Source of the DNA: Ignavibacteriota bacterium
GTDB lineage: Bacteria; Bacteroidota; Ignavibacteria; SZUA-365
Assembly: GCA_016218045.1 (NCBI GenBank)
Contig: JACRFB010000041.1
Span: 1-58,476, forward strand
DNA: 58,476 nt
Reading direction: 5' to 3'
Shown: piece by piece, positions 24,137 through 32,329 of the stretch
How positions within the stretch are numbered: the first letter of the stretch is position 1
Layout of the letters: every line of letters begins with the position of its first letter
The notes under the pieces: model-generated
Databases searched by the model: none
Seen by the model: the letters and a program-made list of their open reading frames with translations, nothing else
What the model was told of the DNA's origin: nothing
Made by a program: the position numbers and the translations under genes

Positions 24137-25090
24137 TCAGCGCCCCGACTGCCGCCGGAAAGCTCCGTGTATCACGGCCTGCAGATAACCGGCCAGGAGA
24201 CTCCCTTCCTTGACCATAATCAACACGCAGGCGGCCGCCGCGCGCGGGAGCGGAATGGCGCTCCAACGGTAGATGCGGCCGAGATGTACGGCGTAGAGGA
24301 GCAGACCGGCAAGCGAAAGCACAATCAGGCGCGGGTCGAAACAGGCAGCGAGCAGCGCCGCGGCTGCGAGCAGGAATTTTACCGCTATTTTCAGATAGAC
24401 ACGTCCTTTATTCCGCGCCTCGGCGTCGCCATAGCCGTAGAGGCGGTGCTGGCGCACATAGGCGCGCAGATTCGACCGCGGCCGCCAGTACACGCGCGCG
24501 TCGAGGGCCGGCACGATCGTGTGACCCGCGGCCCGCGCGTTGATACAGAACGCGGTGTCCTCGCCCGCAAAGGTAAGTTCCTCGGGATACATGCCCGCGT
24601 CCCGCCATGCGCCTTTGCGGAAGGCGACGGACCTGCTCGACGGCAGGAACTCCGCCGGGTCCACCCGTTCGATGTCCAGTTCCGCCGCCGCCGCGGCGCG
24701 CTCGAACGGCGTCTCCGCGCGGAGTTCGTACCCGCCCGCCGCGAACGTGGCGCCCGCGCGAAGCGGAGCAGTTAAACGATCGAGCCAGTTGGGAGCGAGT
24801 GTACACCCCGCGTCACTCACGGCGATCCATTCATGCCGCGCGGCCTCGATCGCGAGGTTGCGGCCTCGCGCGATGTTTGAGCCCGGCGCGCGCAGCACGG
24901 TGATGTCGACGCCGTCGAGACGCTCGGTCTCAACCAGGTCGGCGGTGCCGTCGCGTGATCCGCCGTCGCACACAACAATCTCCGCCGGCAACGCGGTCTG
25001 TTCTCTCACCGAATCGAAAAATGCGGTGATGCTCCGCGCCTCGTTCAGCGTGGTCAGGCACAGCGACACGGGAAGAACCGGCCGGGACAT
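24137..25090 (-). CDS. glycosyltransferase family 2 membrane protein
   Basis: 317 residues with a GT-A domain: opening VSLCLTTLNEARSI, nucleotide site CDGGSRDGT, metal-site region SDAGC, and acidic catalytic region TFAGEDTAFCINAR. Two or three C-terminal membrane helices (about residues 225-300) anchor it to the inner membrane, like polyprenyl-linked oligosaccharide transferases. Its start lies 3 bp from the flippase stop, indicating one transcript. Probably extends or initiates a lipid-linked repeat unit. The sugar is unknown. Confidence 0.85.
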   Translation of the reverse strand: MSRPVLPVSLCLTTLNEARSITAFFDSVREQTALPAEIVVCDGGSRDGTADLVETERLDGVDITVLRAPGSNIARGRNLAIEAARHEWIAVSDAGCTLAPNWLDRLTAPLRAGATFAAGGYELRAETPFERAAAAAELDIERVDPAEFLPSSRSVAFRKGAWRDAGMYPEELTFAGEDTAFCINARAAGHTIVPALDARVYWRPRSNLRAYVRQHRLYGYGDAEARNKGRVYLKIAVKFLLAAAALLAACFDPRLIVLSLAGLLLYAVHLGRIYRWSAIPLPRAAAACVLIMVKEGSLLAGYLQAVIHGAFRRQSGR

Positions 25091-25093
25091 GAT

Positions 25094-26359
25094 TCAGAAC
25101 GATAGGGTTCTGCGCGCCGTCACGAGTAGGCCGGCGCAGCGAAGGAATTCGCAGCCGACCAGCGTCATCGCTGATCCCGTTGCTCCGTACACGGGGATCA
25201 GCAGCAGGTTCGCCACGATGTTCACCACAAGAATCGCGGCACTGACGCGCACAACCGCCCACACCTTATCAGCCGCCACAAGCAGATCTCCCACCACCTG
25301 GTAGAAGTAGAAAATCGGGATGTACCAGATCAGAATGCGAAGCAGGTCGGAGACGGGTGCGAAGGCGGGCCCGTAGGCGAGCGACACGATCGATGGACTC
25401 GCAAGCGTGATCACGGTTGCGATGCCGAATCCGATGAGCCCCAGCCAGCGCATTGCGCGGCGCACTATCGCGAAGGCGGTGTCGGACGACTCCCGGATCG
25501 TGCGCGACAGCACGGGGAACACCGCGGTGGCGGTCATCATCGAAAGCATGGTCAGCGGAAACGTCAGGCGTGTCGCGGCGGAATAGAGGCCGAGGGATTC
25601 CGGTGACACACGGCTCTCGAGCAGCAGCACGTCGATCTTCGTGAGTATCACGTACAAACCCACGTTGAGTGTAAACGGCAGGCCCCGGACGAGCATTGCG
25701 CGTGTGCGCGCCGCGTCGAAGACAAAACGTAATTCAGGAAACAGGCGGCGCGCATTGCGCCCGAATATCAGAAAACGCGCGAGGCCCGACACGGCCGAGA
25801 CGATTCCGAGACTGACGATGCCTCCGCCGAGCGCGATCACCGAGAGCATGCCCGCGGCGATGACAACGGTCACAACGGCCTCGAGCGACGCGACGCGTTT
25901 CATGCGCTCCCTGCCGATCAACGCGGCGTGAAATGCCGACGCGGTGCCGGTGAACAACATCCCGATGGCGAGCAGCGCGATGGTCGCGATGACACGCGTC
26001 TCGTACCCGATGATAAACGCGGCGAGGATGGCCGCGGCGCTGAGCAGGAGATTCGCGACGAGCAGCGTGCCGAAATAGGTCGAGACGAGTCCGCTCGCCG
26101 TCCCGCGGTCCTGATTCATGTCGCGGATGACGAGTGTGGATATGCCGAGGTCGGCGAAGGCGCTGAACATCGCGATGACGTTGAGCGACAGGCCGTACAG
26201 TCCCTGTTCTGTCACGCCGAGGTAACGGGTCAGCACCACCGACAGCACCAGCGACACGGCACGGTACAGGATTTGCGCGACCATCAGCGCCGACATGTTG
26301 CCGAGTATGCGGCGCGAAAGGCCGCTGTCGGCCGCTGCGGGAATGGTCTGCACACTCAT
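25094..26359 (-). CDS. Wzx-type polysaccharide flippase
   Basis: A 421-residue multi-pass protein of the polysaccharide-transport family with about 12-14 membrane helices. The N-terminal MSALMVAQILYRAVSLVLSVVLTRYLGVTEQGLYGL is characteristic of Wzx/MATE-like flippases that move lipid-linked repeat units across the inner membrane. The start overlaps the stop of the Wzy-like gene by four bases (ATGA at 26356-26359). Neighbours on both sides are glycan genes. Specific substrate unknown. Confidence 0.88.
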   Translation of the reverse strand: MSVQTIPAAADSGLSRRILGNMSALMVAQILYRAVSLVLSVVLTRYLGVTEQGLYGLSLNVIAMFSAFADLGISTLVIRDMNQDRGTASGLVSTYFGTLLVANLLLSAAAILAAFIIGYETRVIATIALLAIGMLFTGTASAFHAALIGRERMKRVASLEAVVTVVIAAGMLSVIALGGGIVSLGIVSAVSGLARFLIFGRNARRLFPELRFVFDAARTRAMLVRGLPFTLNVGLYVILTKIDVLLLESRVSPESLGLYSAATRLTFPLTMLSMMTATAVFPVLSRTIRESSDTAFAIVRRAMRWLGLIGFGIATVITLASPSIVSLAYGPAFAPVSDLLRILIWYIPIFYFYQVVGDLLVAADKVWAVVRVSAAILVVNIVANLLLIPVYGATGSAMTLVGCEFLRCAGLLVTARRTLSF

Positions 26360-27891
26360 GCGGACGGCCGCTCCGTCATCGGCGCGGGCGACACCTCCGG
26401 CGCGCGGTCAAGTATGCACAGGCAGCCGAACGCGGCGCCGAGGAGTATTTTGAGTTTGAGAAAGTACACGAAGTTCGGGAGGAATATCAGGATCATCGCG
26501 ATGATGGCCAGCATGGCCGCCTTGACGAACATGTCGCTCTCGCGATGGAACAGACGCATCGCCGTGCGCACAAAGCGCATATAGGCAATATACAGAATCG
26601 TCGTGCCGGCGATGCCCACCTTCAGGAGGTAATACACCGCGTCGATATGCGCCGAAGTGTGGATGCCGCGCACGGCTTCCATGTGCTCGAACGAGGCGAC
26701 ATCGACGGGATGATGCACCACGAGTTCCTCCCACGGCGCGCCCCAGCCGAGGCCCCACAGCCACGCGTTGCCGCGCGACAGCGTCTCGCTGATGTTCATG
26801 ATCTCCATCACGCGCTGACCCATCGATTTGTCCTCGTAGAGCATGATCGCGTCCACCCAGTTGATGCTGGTGCCGATCATGTTCGAGACGAGCGCGCGGT
26901 TCGCCTCCGTGAGTATGAGCCAGTAGTAGCCGAGTCCGCCCACCACGGCCGCGCCGAGCGGCAGCAGCACGTGTACGGGACGCACCTGCCGGCGCATGAG
27001 CAGGAAGATGGAAACCATCGCCAGAGCGGCCGCGAGATACGTGGCGCGTCCGAGCGACCCGACGAACCAGACGCTCCAGTAGCCGATGAGCCCGATGATC
27101 AGCACGCGGAACCAGCGCGGCGGATCCTTCACAAGCACGGAAATGCCAATGAGTGTCACCAGCGGCAGCGCTGTCATGGGCACGTCGGAACCGAGCGCGC
27201 GGCGATAGAAATCGAAACCGTAAAAGAGTCCCTCGCCCGCAACGGCGCGATACGCGAAGAGCAGGGATTTTGCGGAGAAGGTGAGCAGTATCACCGCGAT
27301 CACGAGCACCACGTCCCGGCGCGTGGAGAAGGTGCGCGACACGACGAAATACCAGGCGATGATGGTGATGATGTCGCGCGCCTCCCAACTGAAATGGCTC
27401 GGCGTCAGGTAATGAAACAGCCCCATCACCGCGCCCCAGGCGTACACGAGAAGTATCGGAAGAAAGAGACGGTCGAGCGGCCGCAGAACGGGTGTACCCG
27501 ACACGCGCCAGTCGTGCCAGACGCGGATCATCGCCGGGACCAGAAAGATCAACGTCAGTGCGTCGGGGAAACTCACACCCGCGATGCGCAGCGCGAGTAT
27601 GGATTTGGAAATGCCGCTCTCGAAAAACGCTTCGGTGCTGCTCAGTTCGAATTCCTCGACCAACACGAGGAAGGATAATGCCGCAGCAACGGCAACACGC
27701 GGATACCACACGATCGCGACCGCGAGTCCGATAAAGGCCGCGAAGGCGAACGCGTACAGCGGCTGCCGGATGATGGCGGAACCGAAAAGAATGGCGACGG
27801 CGGTCAGCGCGGCGATCATCGCAACTTCCGCGGTGAACACCGACCGCGGAAGCGCCGCGCGCAGGGCGCCCGTGAGTGTGTGCGCTCTCAT
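26356..27891 (-). CDS. O-antigen ligase/polymerase-like (Wzy) membrane protein
   Basis: 511 residues with about 11 membrane helices and a large periplasmic loop containing RDIITIIAWYFVVSRTFSTRRD and the later GNAWLWGLGWGAPWEELVVHHP (about 380-410). Such loops between the last helices are typical of WaaL/Wzy O-antigen ligase/polymerases. The gene lies between the Wzz-like and Wzx genes, supporting a polymerase role. Wzy proteins are highly divergent, so the polymerase-versus-ligase distinction cannot be made. The start at 27891 is 15 bp after the chain-length gene stop. Confidence 0.78.
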   Translation of the reverse strand: MRAHTLTGALRAALPRSVFTAEVAMIAALTAVAILFGSAIIRQPLYAFAFAAFIGLAVAIVWYPRVAVAAALSFLVLVEEFELSSTEAFFESGISKSILALRIAGVSFPDALTLIFLVPAMIRVWHDWRVSGTPVLRPLDRLFLPILLVYAWGAVMGLFHYLTPSHFSWEARDIITIIAWYFVVSRTFSTRRDVVLVIAVILLTFSAKSLLFAYRAVAGEGLFYGFDFYRRALGSDVPMTALPLVTLIGISVLVKDPPRWFRVLIIGLIGYWSVWFVGSLGRATYLAAALAMVSIFLLMRRQVRPVHVLLPLGAAVVGGLGYYWLILTEANRALVSNMIGTSINWVDAIMLYEDKSMGQRVMEIMNISETLSRGNAWLWGLGWGAPWEELVVHHPVDVASFEHMEAVRGIHTSAHIDAVYYLLKVGIAGTTILYIAYMRFVRTAMRLFHRESDMFVKAAMLAIIAMILIFLPNFVYFLKLKILLGAAFGCLCILDRAPEVSPAPMTERPSA

Positions 27892-27906
27892 GCCGACGCG
27901 CTCCGG

Positions 27907-29142
27907 CTAGGTGCCGCGCGTCCGCGTTGCGTCGCGACGCGCACGAAGCGTGCGCCGCGTTTCGCGCGCGACAACAAAAGCCACGGAGCCGACGAGGCCG
28001 AGCACCAGCGACATCAGCGCCCATTGCGCGCGTTTGGGCGCGGTGCGCTGCCATGCGGGAATGGCGCGGTCGAGCACCTGCACGGTGGGAAGATCCCGCG
28101 CTTCCTGCACGCGTTCCTTGTAGTACTGCTTGTTCAGGTAGGCGTTGACTTCCTCGAGGATCTTCACGCGGCGCACGAGCAGCGAAAGATCGCGCGCCAC
28201 CTTGGGCAGTTTTCCGAAGGCCAGCACGAAGTCCTTGTCGCTCCCGCCCGCGCTGAGCCGGTCGTACTGTTTCTGCAGTTCCTCGACTGTCGACTCGAGT
28301 TCGCGCACGGTGCGGCTCTCGCTGCGCAGGTCGCGCCGGGCGATGCCCAGCTCGGTGCTCGCCTCGGTCAGTTGCAGCTTTAATGCGCCGGCCGTCGCCA
28401 CAAGAGCGTCGAGTTGTTTGTCGACCATGAGCGCGCGGTTCTTTTCCTGATAGGCGACAAGATCGGAGTAGGCGGTGGCGAGATCACCCGTCGTGCGTTT
28501 CAACTGCTCCTCGATGAAGAGCCGCGAATTTTTTGCCGATGACACAAGCTTCTCGCGGTTCACGATGTCTAGGTAGCGCACGTAGTCGTTGGCGATGTCG
28601 GCGGCCTTGCGCTTGACACTGTCGATCTCCTCATCGGAGGGGAAATGCGAGGTGGACAGCGACACGGTGACCGTGATCATGCCGTCCTTCGTGGGATCGA
28701 TGGTTGTTGCGTCCTTCAGCGGTGTGGCCGCGAGACGCCACGACTGGCTTTCGGAGATGCCGAAAAATTCCTGCATGTGGTGGCGCAGGATGATCGAGTC
28801 CGATACGGTGCGGCTCGAAAGGATTTTTACGAACATGTCCGAGGGACGCCCGCCGAAACCGAGTGTTGCGCCGAGATCGAACATCTCCATCGCGCCGCCC
28901 GAGAGCATGTCGGCAAGGCCGAGTCCGCGTTCCTCTTTTTTCGGCGGGAAGATCGAGACGGTGGACGAGTACGTGTGCGGCATGATGAAGGCGTAGGCCG
29001 TGGCGAGCACCACGGTCGCGGCGGTGATGCGCGCGATGGTGCGGCGCTCCGCGCGCAGCAGGTGCCAGAATGCGGCAAGCGCGTGTGCGCCGCCGTGACG
29101 GGGCTGTGACGTGCTGTCGTGTTGCCGGACGTCGTCGCTCAT
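27907..29142 (-). CDS. Wzz/polysaccharide co-polymerase-like chain-length determinant
   Basis: 411 residues. A membrane helix at about 36-54 precedes SSTVSIFPPKKEERG, and a second is near the C-terminus (WALMSLVLGLVGSVAFVVARE). A long coiled-coil periplasmic domain lies between (about 170-345), as in Wzz/PCP proteins that set glycan length. There is no C-terminal tyrosine-kinase domain. The start overlaps the Wza-like stop (ATGA at 29139-29142). Together they form the export pair of a polymerase-dependent polysaccharide pathway. Confidence 0.85.
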   Translation of the reverse strand: MSDDVRQHDSTSQPRHGGAHALAAFWHLLRAERRTIARITAATVVLATAYAFIMPHTYSSTVSIFPPKKEERGLGLADMLSGGAMEMFDLGATLGFGGRPSDMFVKILSSRTVSDSIILRHHMQEFFGISESQSWRLAATPLKDATTIDPTKDGMITVTVSLSTSHFPSDEEIDSVKRKAADIANDYVRYLDIVNREKLVSSAKNSRLFIEEQLKRTTGDLATAYSDLVAYQEKNRALMVDKQLDALVATAGALKLQLTEASTELGIARRDLRSESRTVRELESTVEELQKQYDRLSAGGSDKDFVLAFGKLPKVARDLSLLVRRVKILEEVNAYLNKQYYKERVQEARDLPTVQVLDRAIPAWQRTAPKRAQWALMSLVLGLVGSVAFVVARETRRTLRARRDATRTRGT

Positions 29143-30770
29143 CTGCTCACATTCGATAGTGCGATCACGATGCCCACGATGCCCGCGATCTGGCTCAAAA
29201 TGCCGAGCGCCGTGAATGCGGCCTCCCAGAACTTGGTCTTCGGCACTTCGGGCACCCAGATGGTGTCGCCGGGCTCGAGGGCGTAGCTGCCCACGTCCTC
29301 GGCATCCACAAGCTCGCCGGTGCGGGCCTTCACGACACGCACGTCGCCGTCGTCGGCGCGCCAGCCGTAACCGCCGCAGGCGTCGATGTACTGGAGGAAA
29401 TTCCAGCCGCGGCGGAAAATGATGTTGCCCGGATTGTTCACGCGCCCGATGACACGCACAAAGTTCTTCAACACCGGCACTTCGATGACGTCCTTGTCCT
29501 GCAGGATGATGTCCTCTTCCTGCGCACCCTCGAGGAAAAGACGTTTGAAGTCCACGACCATCTGGCCGACACGCTCGCGCGAGCGGGCCTTGAAGTACTC
29601 GTATTCGTCCTCGCGCATGTCGGCGGGATTGATCTTCTCGAGGCGTTCATACTCCATGTCGCGCTCGTTCTCGTCGCGCGCGCGGGTCACACTCGCCTCT
29701 TCCAGCGACGCGTCGGGCGTGAATCCGCCGGCCTTCCGGATGAGATCGGTGAGCCGCGTCGAGCCGCGCACAATCGAGTACGTGCCGGGATACATCACCT
29801 CGCCGCGCACCACGACGAGCCGGTGATACTGGTATTTCGGTACGGCGCGGACCAGAACGAGGTCGCTCGCCTTCATCACGATATTCGACTCCTGATTCTC
29901 CGGATATCCGGTGATGTTCAGGTAGAAGGTCTCGGTGTTCTGATTGTCGGGTTTGAAACGCACGATCTGCACGCTGTCGAGATACACCGACGAGCGCAGT
30001 CCGCCCGCCAGTCGCAGATAATCGTACAGGCGGTCGCCTTCCTGGAAATCAATGTGCCCCTCGTAATTCACCGCGCCGAATACACCGACGCGCTGGTCGA
30101 TGCGCGGGAAATGGACGATGTCGCCGCCCATCAGGAAGGGGTTGCCGGCTGTCTCGGCGTTGCGCAGATAGGCCTTCAGATCCGCGCGCAGGACCTGATT
30201 GCCGCGATGCACGGTGATGCCGCGCAGCGCGGTGGTGTCGCGTACGATGCCTCCGGCAAGGAGCAGCGCTTCGGATACACGCGCGGTCGCGGGCAGGGTC
30301 ACAACGCCGGGCGTCTTTACCGCGCCGGTCACCGATACTTTTATCTGCCGCGCGCGGATCAAACTCACGGTGAGCTGCGCGTTGCGGAACACGCCGTCGA
30401 TGGAACGCCTCGAGAGCGCTGCCACCTGCGCCAGCGTCTTGTCCTTCACGTACACTTCACCAACGAGAGGAATGACGATCCAACCGTTGGAACTCACCAC
30501 GACGTCGTAGGAGTAAAAGCGGTCGGCGAAGATCGAGAAATTGAGCTGGTCCGTCGGTCCCACCACGTAGGTGGAATCGTTCACCGCAACCTCGACGGCG
30601 GTCAGCGGAAATTCCTGCTGTGAGCTTTCGGGTTTCTCGGGCTCCTTGTTCTTTCGCTCATAGCCCGGGATGTACTGCGCACCCGCCTGCTGACCCGCAA
30701 GACACAACAACACGGCCGCGCAGAGCGCGGCGCGGAAATACATGCGCGTGTGCCGTAGGACGTGTGTCAT
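29139..30770 (-). CDS. Wza-like polysaccharide export protein with SLBB domains
   Basis: 543 residues from the chosen start. A signal peptide (YFRAALCAAVLLCLAGQQAGA) leads to a polysaccharide-export domain (about 60-150, VVGPTDQLNFSIFADRFYSYDVVVSSNGWIVIPLVGEVYV). Several SLBB-type beta-grasp segments follow (for example VRVIGRVNNPGNIIFRRGWNFLQYIDACGGY). A hydrophobic helix closes the protein (FTALGILSQIAGIVGIVIAL). In-frame ATGs also exist at 30800 and 30743; 30770 is a compromise. It forms the outer export channel or a linker to it. No lipobox was seen, unlike classical Wza, so the anchor may be the C-terminal helix. Confidence 0.85.
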   Translation of the reverse strand: MTHVLRHTRMYFRAALCAAVLLCLAGQQAGAQYIPGYERKNKEPEKPESSQQEFPLTAVEVAVNDSTYVVGPTDQLNFSIFADRFYSYDVVVSSNGWIVIPLVGEVYVKDKTLAQVAALSRRSIDGVFRNAQLTVSLIRARQIKVSVTGAVKTPGVVTLPATARVSEALLLAGGIVRDTTALRGITVHRGNQVLRADLKAYLRNAETAGNPFLMGGDIVHFPRIDQRVGVFGAVNYEGHIDFQEGDRLYDYLRLAGGLRSSVYLDSVQIVRFKPDNQNTETFYLNITGYPENQESNIVMKASDLVLVRAVPKYQYHRLVVVRGEVMYPGTYSIVRGSTRLTDLIRKAGGFTPDASLEEASVTRARDENERDMEYERLEKINPADMREDEYEYFKARSRERVGQMVVDFKRLFLEGAQEEDIILQDKDVIEVPVLKNFVRVIGRVNNPGNIIFRRGWNFLQYIDACGGYGWRADDGDVRVVKARTGELVDAEDVGSYALEPGDTIWVPEVPKTKFWEAAFTALGILSQIAGIVGIVIALSNVSR

Positions 30771-30833
30771 GTCTCCGCAGTCGGCCGTATCATCGCGCAT
30801 GTGTGGAACGCAGTTTCTTCAGGGCTTCTCTCG

Positions 30834-30919
30834 TACCGAGGGCGGGACTTGAACCCGCACGGATTTTCCAATCCAAAGGATTTTAAGTCCTTCGCGTCTG
30901 CCTATTTCGCCACCCCGGC
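30834..30919 (-). tRNA. tRNA-Leu (UAA)
   Basis: An 86-nt class II tRNA. The acceptor stem GCCGGGG pairs with CCTCGGT (two G-U), with discriminator A at 30834. The anticodon loop has TAA, the long variable arm is present and the T-loop has GGTTCAAGTCC. CCA is not encoded. It lies 64 bp upstream of the Wza-like start. Confidence 0.95.
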
Positions 30920-30943
30920 ATCCTCTCGGGTCACGCGGGTTTG

Positions 30944-31016
30944 AGGCGACGATCGGATTCGAACCGATGCATAGCGCTTTTGCAGAGCGCCCCCTTAGCC
31001 ACTTGGGTACGTCGCC
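30944..31016 (-). tRNA. tRNA-Cys (GCA)
   Basis: A 73-nt tRNA. The acceptor stem GGCGACG pairs with CGTCGCC, with discriminator U at 30944. The anticodon stem GCGCT/AGCGC encloses loop CTGCAAA with anticodon GCA. The T-loop carries GGTTCGAATCC. CCA is not encoded. It lies 24 bp from the tRNA-Leu on the same strand, probably one transcript. Confidence 0.95.
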
Positions 31017-31321
31017 GAATGGTCAACCAATATACGACACCTTTGCGGATAGAGCAAAATCGCGTAAACGGGGAACGGGGAACGGGCGAGTCTGGGCCAC
31101 GTCTTTCTGCTACATTGCTACTTTCCACATTTCACTTCCATGTCAACACCCACGGCATCGGCCAATAAACACCGCCTAGAATAGATCAGTCACCCTCTCA
31201 CGAAACGGGAGGGCCTGGGTGAGGGTTAACGCCTCAGCCAAACTCAGAGTTTCACCGCGCGCCGTGTCACCTGTCACGTGTTCCCCCTTTACCCCTTTAC
31301 GCCTTTACCCCTTCACGATCC
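31017..31321. other. gene-free stretch with low-complexity tracts
   Basis: This 305-bp interval has no coding sequence I can support. It holds a GCTACATTGCTACTTTCC-type word (near 31110) similar to 45930-45960, a weak inverted repeat around 31191-31221 (CACCCTC with GAGGG/GGGTG), and a polypyrimidine tract of TTTACCCC units at 31282-31313 ending at the stop of the dehydratase gene. A tRNA promoter should lie just upstream of 31016 but I cannot place it. Confidence 0.6.
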
Positions 31322-32260
31322 TCACTCCCCCAGTTTCGCGCGGAAATAGTTCGCCGTGCGTTCCAGCCCTTCCCGCCTCTGCACACGGGGCTCCCAGCCG
31401 AGCAGGGTGCGCGCCAGGGTGATGTCGGGCTGACGCACCTTCGGATCGTCAACCGGCAGCGGTTCGAACACGATACGGCTCGTGGATCCGAGCACGTCGA
31501 GCACTTCCTCCGCAAGCTGCAGCATCGTGAGTTCGTCGGGATTGCCGATGTTTACGGGCATGTGATAATCGGAGAGCAAAAGACGGTAGATGCCGTCGAC
31601 GAGATCCGTCACGTAACACACGCTGCGCGTCTGGCTGCCGTCACCGAACACGGTCACATCCTCGCCGCGTATGGCCTGCGACATGAAGGCGGGAATCGCG
31701 CGGCCGTCGTTGATGCGCATGCGCTCGCCGTAGGTGTTGAAGATGCGCACGATGCGCGTTTCCACGCCATGATGACTGTGGTATGCCATCGTCATGGCCT
31801 CGGCGAATCGTTTCGCCTCGTCGTACACCCCGCGCGGTCCGATGGGATTCACGTTGCCCCAATACGATTCGACCTGCGGATGAATTTCCGGGTCGCCGTA
31901 TACCTCTGAGGTCGACGCGATGAGGAAACGCGCCTTCTTCGCCTTTGCAAGACCGAGCGCCTTGTGTGTGCCGAGCGACCCGACCTTCAACGTCTGTATC
32001 GGCAGCTTGAGGTAGTCGATGGGACTCGCGGGCGAGGCGAAGTGCAGGATGTAGTCGAGCGGACCCTCCACGTACACGTACTCGGTCACGTCGTGCTTCA
32101 CGAAGCGGAAGCCGTCGGTGCCGAGAAGATGCGCGATGTTGTCCATGTCGCCGGTGATGAGATTGTCCATGCAGACAACCTCATGCCCCTCGGCAAGAAG
32201 GCGTTCACAGAGATGGCTGCCGAGAAAACCGGCGCCGCCGGTGATAAGCGTGCGTGGCAT
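31322..32260 (-). CDS. UDP-glucuronate decarboxylase-like SDR (UDP-xylose synthase)
   Basis: A 312-residue extended short-chain dehydrogenase. The NAD-binding motif [10 protein letters not shown] opens the protein. The YxxxK pair is YDEAK (about residues 148-152), with the STSEVYGD serine region before it. The segments [27 protein letters not shown] and [21 protein letters not shown] are typical of UXS, which makes UDP-xylose from UDP-glucuronate. Supplies a nucleotide sugar, consistent with the nearby glycan genes, although two tRNAs and 300 bp separate them. Start ATG at 32260. Confidence 0.88.
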   Translation of the reverse strand: MPRTLITGGAGFLGSHLCERLLAEGHEVVCMDNLITGDMDNIAHLLGTDGFRFVKHDVTEYVYVEGPLDYILHFASPASPIDYLKLPIQTLKVGSLGTHKALGLAKAKKARFLIASTSEVYGDPEIHPQVESYWGNVNPIGPRGVYDEAKRFAEAMTMAYHSHHGVETRIVRIFNTYGERMRINDGRAIPAFMSQAIRGEDVTVFGDGSQTRSVCYVTDLVDGIYRLLLSDYHMPVNIGNPDELTMLQLAEEVLDVLGSTSRIVFEPLPVDDPKVRQPDITLARTLLGWEPRVQRREGLERTANYFRAKLGE

Positions 32261-32292
32261 AGCGCTGTGGATTTGTTGTGGGGGATGTCGGA

Positions 32293-32321
32293 CGTCCGCG
32301 CCCCCCTGCGGGGCGCGGACG
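32293..32321. terminator. hairpin terminator-like
   Basis: CGTCCGCGCCCC and GGGGCGCGGACG form a perfect 12-bp stem with loop CCTGC, 9 bp beyond the stop of the DUF2723 gene. It is very GC-rich without a clear U-tract, so its efficiency is uncertain. It separates that gene from the dehydratase gene downstream. Confidence 0.65.
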
Positions 32322-32329
32322 CGCGTGTG

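Noticed and set aside
22880-24775. 631-codon plus-strand frame
   Set aside because: Overlaps two real glycosyltransferase genes on the opposite strand; it has no domain-like sequence.
26545-27678. Plus-strand frame over the Wzy-like gene
   Set aside because: Shadow frame with heavily charged composition, no start context and no family motif.
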